From Camellia lanceoleosa (lineage: Eukaryota > Streptophyta > Magnoliopsida > Ericales > Theaceae): DNA of 64,000 nucleotides. The position numbers were made by a program, and so were the translations under genes. Location of the stretch: contig CM045762.1 in the NCBI GenBank assembly GCA_025200525.1, positions 189,931,154 to 189,995,153 of the forward strand, read 5' to 3'. This document shows, piece after piece, positions 1 through 9,705 of the stretch. Every line of letters starts with the position of its first letter. Within the stretch, counting starts at the first letter, position 1. Under the pieces are notes generated by a model. That model searched no databases and was not told the origin of the DNA. It saw nothing but the letters and a program-made list of their open reading frames with translations.

Positions 1-664
1 TCTTGGTTCGTAATTTTTTTTGTTAATAATAATAAATTTGTTGAATAATTTCATTACTAAATTAATTTTTTCCCAATTTTGTTTTCAATTACTCCTTTTC
101 CCAATTTCTTTTGTTCTCAAAAATTATATTCCCAATTACAACATTGCTTGTGAATTATAATAATTAATTTTTTTTATGACAATTACATTTTCATTAATAA
201 AAATTGTTCTTATCCCAATTTTGTTTTCAATTACTATTTACCACTTAAATTATGTTTCAATTAACTTGTCTCAGTTTTTTGTTCGTCTAATAATGAATTA
301 TTCTTGTTAAGACCTTTTGTTTTCAATTACTCTTCTTCGCAATTACTTTTGTTGTGCAAAATTACATTTCCAATTATTGCATTTTCTGCGAATTATAAGA
401 ATTAATTCTTTTTCAATTTATAAGAATTAAGAGTTGTCAATTATTTCGTTAGTAATTTTTTCTTTTTCCATTTTTGTTTTCAATTACTATTTCATTGTGA
501 AGTTCTTTTGTTGTGAAAAATTATATTTCCAATTACGAATTTATTTTTCTAATTACTTTCTATTTCATTAACAGCATTTCTATTTCCAATTCTTTTTTTA
601 TTAATTTAAATTATAAATTATAACATTTCGTTTTCATTTTCACATTCTTATTTACCACTTAATT
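1..664. other. AT-rich non-coding flank with degenerate repeats
   Basis: There is no credible coding sequence on either strand. The stretch is very AT-rich and repeats loose variants of a phrase like TTTTGTTTTCAATTACT many times, which looks like decayed low-complexity or intronic DNA. Its last five bases (TAATT, 660-664) are the left target-site copy of the solo LTR that follows. If the PIF/Harbinger-like gene at 3234-4117 is real, this stretch could belong to its second intron. Confidence 0.6.
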
Positions 665-3002
665 TGTAGTGACCCTCATCCCCGCCTCAGCCTTATGCAT
701 GAGCATCTGCATGAACTTGTTATGCTAAGCTTGCATTAGTGAATTTTGACTTGTTTAACCTAGCATAAGATTCCTGTCTTGCTTTGTACTTATGTGAAAT
801 TGTTTGTTAGTCTTGTCCCTTTCCTGGTGAGTCTAGCCGAGGTCATCTTGAGCCTAGGTTACATCTTTGCACCTCTCACACCTAGGGTCACCTTGGAACC
901 ACTTTGGTTGACCTCTACCCCCACCTCGGCATATTGGCCGAGATGTCATCATCTAGGCCGAGGTGCTCATCACCAAGGCCGAGATGTGTGTTATCTATGC
1001 CGAGATGCTATCCTTGCACCTAGTGATCTTGTTCTTGGACAGGTATGACCTAGACTGAGGTGTGGCACATCTAGGCTGAGGTGTGGCACAGCTTGGCCAA
1101 GTGTTGTCCTTCCTAGCTGAGATCACTGAGACCTCGCTTGCCGGAGCCGATGATTCCACCCGATGTCATTGCCTTGCCAGAGAGCCCATACCGCCTTACT
1201 TGTTGAACACTCATTGTCATGTTCTTGTCATGTCTGTCAGCCACCTTTTTGAGGAAAACCCAGCCAGTCGCTGCCACATGTCCCAGCTGAGGGTTAAGTC
1301 TGAAACCAGCCAAGGGAGAATATCATTTTGTATCATATCTTTGCCTTTTAGAGATAGAAGCTCTAGGAAGAAGAAGAAGCTTTTGTTTGAGTGAGTAAAC
1401 TTTCAAGCTTGATTCTTAGAGATCAAACCGTTAGATTTGTATCTTGAGGTTAGATTCTTGATCTGCTCTTGTGATTCTTTATGTTCATCAAGCTGCATTG
1501 CATGATCTAACATGATTCATGAGCCATGCATTGGTTTAAAGTTTGGTTTCAGAAAGAGAAAATGGTGTTCTTGAGTTCTTGAAAGAAAGTCTTGTTTTGA
1601 TCCAAAAGTTCACAGCAAAGCCTCATGTTTTGTGTTTATTTTCTTGAAACCTTTACGTATGGGTACCTAGGTTCATGTTTTTTAACTCATAGCATGAAAT
1701 CTCAGATTTTGTAATAACAAGTTATGATCTTTGCATTCATCTTCTTTATGTTCATGTTCATGTTCTTCAAGAGCGAAACCCAGATTTTCCCAGACTTCAT
1801 TTCCTTGAGTGTGGTCGTCGGGAACACACCTCGGCCAAGAGGTGTGGGACCTTGGCCTAGGCCTGGTTGGTACCCAGCCTGTTTTCCCGAGATGTGAGGC
1901 AGTGTCTTGTTTTGGTTTGACTTAGTTTTTAAAGAATGCCGAGATCATTGCATTTCATATCCGTCCTTGAGTATCTCTTCTCGTCTTCTTGAAATGCATT
2001 CAATGGGAGTTTTTATGTGTTTGTAGGCCTTGGATCCTTGCTTGAAACCCCCACACCCGAAGAGCTATGTGAGTGGTATTTTTAATAAAGTTATGTTATC
2101 AAGTTTTGATGAAAGCCTTGTTTTGCTTGTTTTGGAAAAGTATTTGATCATGAATGATTATTCCTAGTTTAGTATTATGTACCATATTTGCTTTGATGAC
2201 ATTCTTGGAGAAAGTCCTTAGTGTCGGGGACTATAATGCAACGATACCTTTGCCTAGAAAGTCCTTAGTGTTGGGGACTATAATGCAACAATACCCTTCT
2301 CTTGAAAGTCCTTAGTGTCGGGGACTATAATGCAATGATACCCTTGTCTTGAAAGTCCTTAGTGCCGGGGACTATAATGCAACTGCACCCTTGTCTTGCC
2401 ACTGACGGTTTTCCGCATGGGTTTGTCCGGAATGTCATCCTTTGTATTATATTGATGCTAGTAAGCATCCCTTGAAATCTTGAAAGACTTGATAGATGGA
2501 CTTGGTTCATCCCTTGATTTTCTATGGGATATACTATGCATTGTTTTGAAAAGAGATCTTGAATATCATTCACTGAGAATCCAAGCTCACCCTCTATATA
2601 TATATATATATGTAGGTGACGAGCAAGAAGGCGGAGACGCCTACATGTGTTTGCCGATGTGTTTTTGGATTCATGTTTTGCAACATCTTGAAGATTATGC
2701 TTCTCGGCTTTGTATTTCATTTCTTTTATATATGTCGGCTTGAGAAGCCTTTTGATTAAGATGTAAAATGTACTCTATTTTAATTGTATTCAAGTTGTAA
2801 GACCATGTTCGAATGTATGACATTTCATTTGACCTACGCACAGCTCTTGTGGACTATTTAGATTTAAATTTATTGCTTCCGCACTTGTAAGCCCCATATG
2901 TATACTCTGTTTGTGTGTGAACCTTGTAAGTTGGCCTTCGGTAATCTCAGATTACTGGCCATCACGGCACCATTCTACTAGGGGCGGAATGGGGTCGTGA
3001 CA
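665..3002 (+). mobile_element. Solo LTR (family A) with TSD TAATT
   Basis: The element starts TGTAGTGACCC and ends GGGGTCGTGACA. It is bounded by a perfect 5-bp direct repeat, TAATT at 660-664 and 3003-3007. No gag, pol, PBS or second LTR is present, so it reads as a solo LTR left by LTR-LTR recombination. It is clearly related to 38269-40757: both share the text around TAGACTGAGGTGTGGCAC or its variant, a (TA)n block followed by GTAGGTGA, and the end module GATTACTGGCCATCACGG. Orientation follows from that 3' module. Size is 2338 bp. Confidence 0.9.
2212..2398 (+). repeat. Minisatellite, about 57 bp x 3-4, in solo LTR
   Basis: Consecutive copies of a unit built around AAAGTCCTTAGTG, GGGGACTATAATGCAA and a TACCCTT block occur with scattered substitutions. 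The array lies within the 3' half of the solo LTR. The related LTR at 38269-40757 has a different tandem array (41 bp) in about the same place, so this LTR segment expands independently in different copies. Confidence 0.85.
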
Positions 3003-3233
3003 TAATTATTTTTCAAAACTTTTCATTTTCATTTGTTTCATTTTTTTAATTTGTTTGCAAAAATTTTGAACAATGGGAAATAAACTACATTAGACAACTG
3101 ATTTTGTTGACAAAATAAAAAAAATAAAAAAAGACAATAATTTTCACAATTTTGTTGCCAAGAAAATACATTATTGAAAATATTTATATTTATATTTTCT
3201 ACGCATTCATATTTCTGTTTAATATTTTTTTAC
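3003..3233. other. AT-rich, probable start of an intron on the minus strand
   Basis: It begins with the right target-site copy TAATT (3003-3007) of the solo LTR. The rest is poly-A/T-rich with no coding signal. On the minus strand a good splice donor (CAG then GTAAAA) lies at 3234/3233, so this AT-rich text would be the start of an intron that the solo LTR later entered. Confidence 0.45.
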
Positions 3234-4117
3234 CTGGTGCGGGGTGCGGGAAGCGATGTTTCTGCTCGGTTGTCACGTAGTGCAAAACCTGGCTGTCGTG
3301 CATGCTCCCATCCCAACCGGCAGAGACAAATGTGAAGCACAAATTAAAGTCGCATACAGCAATTATATTCTGTGTCGGCACGCCTTTCCGGCCATAGTTT
3401 GATGTGGCGTACTCTTGCGAGACACAAGCCATCACGTGCGTCCCGTCCAATGCACCGATGCAGTCCTACGCAACGCACCAAATTTTTACAAATTAACATA
3501 ACTTAATCATGGTTTTTTTCTACACTTTCAAAAATTTGCACATTTATGGAAATTGTCACATTGAATGGCCGGTACCGTTGCTGCGACCGTAAATGTGGAT
3601 GGCCCCCTTGTTGTACTTGTTCGGGCGTAAGACTCATACTGTGAACCGATGTAAATGGTATCATAACCTGCATTACCTCATGAAAATTGTGTGACAATGT
3701 CTCCTTTGAGTGTTGGAATCGTTCTTGCAAATTTTTCCAAGATAGACCCTGCAACGCACAAATAAAAATGGCTACCTTCTCTTCCAGTGGAATGCCATGC
3801 TCCTGCTGCAACAACGTCAATCCAAAACTGTGAAGAGAGTCGCATAACAACAAGAACACTGGTTTTGAAATACTGACAGCATCTTCAAACCGGCCTTGGT
3901 GGCCGTTAAACAACTCAAACATCCATAAATGTCCCGAAAGTATTGATGTATTTCCAGAGACTTTGTGATAATGGTTGTAATAATATCTTGCCGCACTACT
4001 CCATGCTTCTACCAAGTTGTGATCAGTTTCGACCACCATTTCCCTCGCAATTTTATCAATAGCTTCCCGGGATGTACCATGTTGCACGCGGTGACTCGGA
4101 CCTACGTCGTTTGCCAT
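3234..4117 (-). pseudogene. PIF/Harbinger-type transposase or ALP1/HARBI1-like protein, 5' part
   Basis: A minus-strand gene model: exon 1 from 4117 (ATG) to 3560, a 94-nt GT-AG intron, and exon 2 from 3465 to 3234 ending at a donor CAG/GTAAAA. Both joins keep frame. Exon 1 contains ALQGLSWKNLQERFQHS followed by a 'HNFHEVM' segment, which matches the helix-turn-helix part before the nuclease in this family. Exon 2 has DCIGALDGTHVMA, NYGRKGVPTQNIIAVCDF, FTFVSAGWDGS and MHDSQVL, which carry the first two acidic residues of the DDE_Tnp_4 nuclease. The third acidic residue and the C-terminus are not in the window. Family members are typically around 400 residues and this covers about 260. It could be a decayed PIF/Harbinger transposase or a domesticated ALP1-like gene continuing beyond the left edge. 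I saw no internal stop in these exons. Confidence 0.75.
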
Positions 4118-4964
4118 TTGGAAATATAAGAACGAAAAATGTGAAAAACTTGAAAAACTTCCAAGGAAATAAACAAGTTTCGCGTAGATGGAGAGAGAGG
4201 GACAGAGAGAAAACCATACTGTGAACTAAGAAGGAAAAAAACACTGTAGAGAGGAAAAATATAATGGCCAAGGTTGTGGGGGCCATTTTGTTTCATGTGC
4301 GTAGCTTTTTGTGATGTAAGGGATTCAACAACTTGTCAAGGGTGCCTACATGTTTGATTCGCCTTTTTGTGGGAACCAAAAAAAATTTAATAATGTGCAC
4401 AAAATAATATTTTGTGCAGCCATGATAATAAACTAGACAGCTTGTTCTGGTATGATTTTTACATTTCAAAAATTTTACTTTTTAAATACATCTAAGTAAG
4501 GTGCATTTAAAACAAAAAATTAAATTAAAAATATTTTATGCAATGGTAAGCGTGGAGCTGTATCAATATGTGTACCCATACTGGGTAAGTACTTGGTAGT
4601 CATAACACTATTTTTGGAACGTATGCTTCATAAGCTGTCTGGAGATAATATGTTTTTGACATTCAGTATTTTGCATATTTCCCCCCTAAAATTCTTCTTT
4701 TACTTGTGCCAAAATTTAGGTATATACCCAATTTATTCCTCCCATACCCCCATCCAATTAAACCGGGTCTACTTTTTTTCTTTCATTAAACATTGTTACA
4801 TATTAGACCACTTACAGATTTCCATAAGCACGGGAGTTGTTCAGTATTTATTTATTCAGAGGTTGTTACCTTAGTAATCATCCTCTACTTTCTGAAGTCA
4901 TCTTTGATTACTGTATGATTTATCTCGTTACATTTTGTTAATATCTTACTCTGGTTAATTACCA
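4118..4964. other. Non-coding stretch upstream of the PIF-like gene
   Basis: No supportable gene. It includes the 5' flank of the minus-strand PIF-like gene (a purine-rich GAGAGAGAGGGACAGAGAG block near 4190) and AT-rich DNA. Short open frames here have no recognisable motif. Confidence 0.5.
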
Positions 4965-5090
4965 ATGTGGCACAAGGGAGCTGATCCACAAGCTCTTGAC
5001 AAAGAAGGTAAAACCCCAATTCAGCTTGTCGCCGAAACAAACAATGACAATGCCGAGATACTTGCTCTCTTGAAAACCCCCAAAAGATAA
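4965..5090 (+). pseudogene. Ankyrin-repeat protein C-terminus, gene fragment or last exon
   Basis: One frame reads GADPQALDKEGKTPIQLVAE followed by TNNDNAEILALLKTPKR and a stop at 5088-5090. The GADP...D.EGKTP..L motif and the following helix are the standard ankyrin repeat pattern, here as a final repeat with a short basic tail. The ATG at 4965 may not be a real start: an AG just before GGAGCTGAT (4976) could be a splice acceptor, which would make this a last exon. No upstream exon was recognised in 4118-4964. The fragment ends about 190 bp before the truncated left edge of the Tekay element, so a host gene may have been broken here, or it may be a captured piece. Confidence 0.6.
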
Positions 5091-5279
5091 TATTTTTTTG
5101 TATTAATTAGATCACTTAAAGACGGACCATATAGAAGTCTGAAGAAAGGAATGGAAAATTTTGTATCACATTGAACCCCGTCAGAGGGAACGGCTAATAT
5201 TAGACGGTGATTCAGAGGAGTTGGTTGGTTTGCTTTGTGGCATCATGCACATATTCTGAATTGAGAAGCCTTTGATAGG
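5091..5279. other. Short non-coding gap before the truncated 5' LTR
   Basis: This is possibly the 3' UTR of the ankyrin fragment. It ends where similarity between the two Tekay LTRs begins (5280). Confidence 0.4.
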
Positions 5280-5389
5280 TTGTCGTCCTTTAATTCCTTG
5301 TCATTTGAGTTATAGGATGTGATGGGCAGGTTTCTTACAGGTTGGTTGTGTTTGGGAGCCAAGTGTTGCTACCCAGAATTTTGGTCCTT

Positions 5390-5760
5390 CGCTCGAGCGA
5401 GCAGTTTGTCGCTCGAGCGAGCTCTTTGCTTTTGTTCCTTCGTTCGAGCCAGGGTTTCTTCGCTCGAGCGAGAGTTGTGTTTTGTGCCTGGTGGCTTGAG
5501 TCAGTGTTTCTTTTCTCTAGCGAGCGACTGCGTTTAGTATAGACCTGAGAGCTGTGTTTCTTGGCTCGAGCATCTTTCTTTCGCTCGAGTGAGCGAGGTG
5601 TATGTTTTCGAGTTCCTCGCTCGAGCGAGCATTCTGTCGCACAAGCGTGCTTCTGGGTTGCAGACCTGAAGCTTTGAGTTCTTGGCTCGAGCGAGACTTT
5701 CTTCGCTCGAGCGAGGTTTTCTGTGTCTGCTCGCTCGAGCAACCAAGTCTTCGCTTGAGC
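5390..5760 (+). promoter_or_regulatory. Cluster of CGCTCGAGCG palindromes in LTR (upstream of TATA)
   Basis: Perfect 10-bp palindromes lie at 5390, 5410, 5461, 5618 and 5704, with at least eight one- or two-mismatch variants between them (for example near 5441, 5582, 5684, 5732 and 5751). Spacing is irregular (about 20 to 90 bp). The cluster ends 8 bp before a TATA box, where an LTR enhancer would be expected. Function is inferred from position only. Confidence 0.6.
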
Positions 5761-5767
5761 GAGCCTG

Positions 5768-5776
5768 TTATATATC
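5768..5776 (+). promoter_or_regulatory. Probable TATA box of the LTR promoter
   Basis: TTATATATC follows the palindrome cluster. The same TATA occurs at the matching place in the 3' LTR (13420-13428). Transcription would be expected to start about 30 bp downstream. Confidence 0.5.
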
Positions 5777-6615
5777 AGAACGCAGCAGCAGTTTTAAACA
5801 TCATTTTTTCATCCTCTTTTGTTTTAAAAACCCTAGGTCCGTGTTCTCTCTCCCTCCACTCACCTTCTCTCTTAGGTTTCATATGTTTTTAGGGTGTTTC
5901 TACCCTAGGTTCTTTATTAAAAAGATAGAGGGTCGTGAGGGCTTTATTTTAATTTGAAGATTTGGCGGTTTGGAGCACTTTTGATTTTGGGACATCATCT
6001 CCATTTGAGTTCTTCACTTCAAGGTAGGGATACCCTACTCCATACTATACGTTTTGTCATAAGTTTTAGTCTTTTTGATATGTTGGTGTAGTTTGGGAAT
6101 TTTGGAAAAGTTAGGGTTTGAGTTATGATTTGAGAAAAAGGGAATTTTTATATATTAAATTCCATGTGATTGTAAGTCATGAAAAATGACATTGGTAGTG
6201 TTAATTTGAGAAAATTGAACCTTAGGGTTAATTTTTGAAGAAAGGATGGAAAACCCTAATTGTTGTAATAACTTAATTTGTATAATTAATTTTGGGAAAT
6301 TGTGGAATTAAGTTTAATTCATGAAATTGGGGAATTATGAGATTAAATGGCGTAGTTGGATAATTTAATCACTCACCTATGAGAATGTTGAGGTTACATT
6401 TGTTGATACATTTATTTCCTGTTTAGAAATAATTGTTTTGGGCTATCGGTGGAGGATAGTCGTGATTGTTGTAGACATTGCATGCTGATTAGGGAAAACT
6501 GAAACTAATCACATTGAATAGGTCATTGAGTATGACGGATAAATTAATACAGAAAATTTGTGTATTGATTGAGTATGTTATATGACAAGTGTTTAATACA
6601 TTGTATATGCATATT

Positions 6616-6711
6616 GTTTGGGAGGAGATAGGGGATGTACTCCATGGTTTGAGGGAAGATAGGGGATGGACTCTCAAACCTGTTTAGGAGGAGAAAGGGG
6701 ATGGACTCCAT
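6616..6711 (+). repeat. Degenerate minisatellite in 5' LTR, three units
   Basis: Three variants of a unit containing GGAGGAGATAGGGGATGGACTC separated by TTTGAGG or CTGTTTA text. The relative LTR at 43020-45208 has a cleaner 39-bp array at the same LTR position. Confidence 0.6.
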
Positions 6712-7376
6712 TAGTACAGCAAATTATGTGTACTTATTGATTTATGGAAGTGTTGTAGAATGAGGCTTAGTCTCATTGGAATTATTGATGTTGGAAGTGA
6801 TGTTTATGTGAGATGTAGTCTCATGTTATAGTTTGGCCAGGTTCTGAGCCATGTCTGTATAATTGAAAAGTGAATAATAACGGAAAGTGAAATATGTCAT
6901 GGACATTATTGTCATGAAATTGGATAGTGATGTAATGGATTTAAAAGTGTTAACCATCTATTGAATGCTATTGCTTTATTCAATTCTTATATTTGGTTTA
7001 GTATATTTCTGCTGGGTTGTGGCTCACCCTATACGGAAACATCATTTTCAGGTTCAGGTGACATGCTACCTCCAAGGACTTAGCTTGGGAGGATTTGGAG
7101 TTGAAGACTCTATTTAGTTAGTTGTTATTTTGTTTTGTTTTGATATTACATGTAAACTCAAGCAAAGGGCTTAATGTGTAGTTGAGTTAGTACTCAAACT
7201 TTTGTATCCAAGTGTTAGCTTGGAAAGATGTGAGCCCGTAGGGCATTTACTTTTATTATTACATGTAATGTCTTTTAATAAGTTTACTCTGATGAATGGA
7301 ATAATGTTTTGTTTTTCTTAAACAATGCATGTCAATATTATGTATGCTATGGGTTTATTTTGAGGGCATGACAACT

Positions 7377-7388
7377 TGGTATCAGAGC
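7377..7388 (+). promoter_or_regulatory. Primer binding site, tRNA-Met type
   Basis: TGGTATCAGAGC starts 3 bp after the LTR end ACA. This 12-mer complements the 3' end of tRNA-Met and is the usual Ty3/gypsy chromovirus primer site. Confidence 0.85.
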
Positions 7389-7776
7389 GTACCGGGTTTG
7401 AATACTTTGGGTACGTGGGAAGTGATTAGTATCACAATGGGTTCGTCTCGTTTGATAGAGACTTAGCTGTACTGTTATATGCTTATGTGATAACATGTTT
7501 ATGTGACTATGTGGGTATGGAATGTAGTTTCTAGGATGTTGATTGGATCCTTGAGTTTCTATGAGTCTTGTTGGAAAAGCACTTGATCAATGCTGTTTCC
7601 AACCGGAACTCTAGTAACGCCTCGGGACTGTCATTATCTAGGAATGAAATTCGTAGGTGCTTATGTGATTATGTGCTTATGTGGAGTGAATTACTGTTGT
7701 CCAATGCATTAGGACGTGAGTGTTATAGTTTTGGCACATTTATTAGAGTGCTAACGTCTTTGTTACCTTTATTAGG
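7389..7776 (+). other. Untranslated leader of the Tekay-type element
   Basis: Leader between PBS and gag start. Short open frames occur but show no known motif. The leader is conserved at 45224-45612 in the non-autonomous relative. Confidence 0.7.
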
Positions 7777-8940
7777 ATGTTAGGACGAGGACGAGGACGA
7801 GGGCGTGGTAGGCAGGAGATGCCTATACTGGATGAGATTCTGGAGCAGCAGGAGAGTGTTGGCCAGGCCAATGTGGCCGAGCCAGTAGGCTAGCAGGCTA
7901 TGGGCGCTTTGGCCCGAGAGATAACAGGGGCATTCAGGGAATCCATGGGCATTCTCAGAGCTGAGAATCAAGCCCAGGTTCATGCCGTAGATGCAGGACC
8001 TTCTTTTCTGAAGAGGGAATTCTTCCGGTCTAACCCGGACGAGTTTTTGGGTGATCCAAAAGAGCCGCTTAAGGCAGATGAATGGCTCGAACAGACAACG
8101 AAGACATTTGAGATGCTTGGCATCGAAGACGAGGTGTTGAAAATGACCTTGGCATCTTTCTAGCTTAAGGGGGATGTGGGTCAGTGGTGGAAGTTCACGA
8201 AGAGTCGTATTGGTGGCACGTGGAAGGATTTTGTGGATGCCTTTCAGGAGAAGTTCTTATCTCCAGCAGTCAGGGAGAAGCTGAGAGACTAGTTCCTCCA
8301 TCTTCTTCAGTTGAGTTCTTTAGTAGCCAAGTATGAGGCTGCTTTCACTAGCTTGTCCAGATTCGCACCAGAACTTGTGGCGTCCGAGGAACGCCGTTGC
8401 ATTGAGTTTGAGACGAGGTTGAGGCGTGGCCTCAAGTTGAGAGTTGGGGGTTCTATGATCCGGGAGTATGGGCACTTAGTTGATGCTGCAACCCATATGG
8501 AGATCATGATGCAGGAAGAGGAGGGAGGACAGAGAGGCTCCAAGAGGAGCCAGGATGGTCAGGGTGATGGCAGGAGACAGAGGGGTGCTAACCCTTAGCA
8601 GTCTTAGGGTAGTGTTGCTAGATCGACCTTTCCAGTACCGAGTGCAGGCTTGGGGAGAGGCAATCAGGGAGAGTTCACTTGTTACAAGTGCGGTCAGCTG
8701 GGCCACAAAGCTTCAGTTTGCCCACAGAGGGGAGGTGGTCAGAGAGCTGCTTCATCTTCGGCTAGATCTCAGAGCCAGAGTCAGGGTAGAGGCCAGTCGC
8801 TCTCTTGTTACCAGTGCGGTCAGGCAAGGCACCTGAAGAGGTTTTGTCCGCAGTTGAGTGGTACATCTGGTGCATCTGGTTTGAGGCAGACTCAGAGTCA
8901 TCAGCCAGCTCAGTCAGTTCAGGCCTCGAGGGCCAATTAG
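7777..8940 (+). pseudogene. gag: gag polyprotein, decayed
   Basis: The structural capsid-nucleocapsid protein of the retrotransposon. The start ATG at 7777 opens MLGRGRGRGRGRQEMP. The capsid region follows (EFFRSNPDEFLGDPKEPLKA, then KGDVGQWWKF, then LSRFAPELVASEERR). Two CX2CX4HX4C zinc knuckles lie at 8680-8721 and 8806-8847 (CYKCGQLGHKASVC and CYQCGQARHLKRFC). The frame stays constant but is cut by TAG stops at 7891, 8161, 8290, 8596, 8605 and 8938. Several of these sit where relatives have Gln, so CAG-to-TAG is the likely cause. It is joined in frame to the protease. Confidence 0.9.
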
Positions 8941-9705
8941 GGGGCCTCATCGTCCCAGTCTGTGCAGTAGTCTTATACTCCTAGGGGTGAGCCGGTAGAT
9001 CAGAGACCGTCTGGGCGCGTGTATGCTGTTACCGCGCAGGATCTTGTACCGGCTCCATCAGTAGTGAGAGGTACCTTTCTATTTTGCAACTCGGTTGCTA
9101 GTGTATTGATTGATATGGGTGCGTCTCATTCTTTTGTATCTGCTGCATTTGTATCTGTGTTGGAATTGGAGTTGGCACTATTAGCATCTCCGATTTGTGT
9201 AGTATCACCTGTTGGAGGTGAATTGATTTTGAAACACGGATGTAGAGGATGTGATATAGAGGTCGCCGACCGTAGGCTTCATTTTCCCTTTGTTGTTATG
9301 CCCATGAAGGGCTTTGATGTTATTTTTGGTATGGACTGGCTATCGTCATACCGGGCTGTTATTGATTGCTACCGCCAGAGGGTCACAGTTTGTACCTTGA
9401 GTGGGGAGTGTTTCCATTTCTTGGGGGATTGGGTTGGTAGTGTGTTGCCACCGATGTATGATCCGCGTGGGCGGAATGAACTTAGTAGTCTACTTGCTAG
9501 CTTTTTGAGTAGTGAGTGTGGTGAGACCCAGAATGTGTTGCCGAGAGTGGTTTGTGAGTACTCGGACGTCTTTCCCAAGGACCTTGTCAATTTACCACCT
9601 CATAGAGAGGTTGAGTTCTCTATTGACCTAGTGCCCGGCACGGCGCCGATTTCTATGGCACCTTATCGTTTTGCCCCAGCCAAGTTAGTTGAGTTGAAGG
9701 TTTAG
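8941..9705 (+). pseudogene. pol: Aspartic protease region of pol, decayed
   Basis: Same frame as gag. After a Gln/Ser-rich linker with a TAG at 8968, the retropepsin motif reads LIDMGASHSF with the Asp codon at 9112. The usual D-T/S-G is here D-M-G; an ACG-to-ATG change (Thr to Met) would explain it. The flap and C-terminal protease text continue (FDVIFGMDWLSSYRAVIDC). The segment then enters the RT leader (FPKDLVNLPPHREVEFSIDL, then YRFAPAKLVELK) and stops at TAG 9703, again at an expected Gln. Confidence 0.85.

Larger units (their letters stand above)
5280..7373 (+). repeat. 5' LTR of the Tekay-type element, 5'-truncated
   Basis: It aligns along its length with the 3' LTR pieces 12951-13645 and 16369-17748. 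The first 80 bp of the 3' LTR (12871-12950) have no counterpart here, so the left end is deleted. It ends GAGGGCATGACA directly before the PBS. It contains the CGCTCGAGCG palindrome cluster, a TATA box, a polyadenylation-prone AT-rich body and a short degenerate minisatellite. Confidence 0.9.

Noticed and set aside
5319..5957. Small open frames rich in Ala-Arg-Ser and Leu-Glu-Arg around 5319-5957 and 13006-13544
   Set aside because: They are translations of the CGCTCGAGCG palindromes on both strands, not proteins.
7568..7783. 71-codon open frame before gag
   Set aside because: It lies in the retrotransposon leader, has no motif, and is not kept in the relative at 45420-45600.
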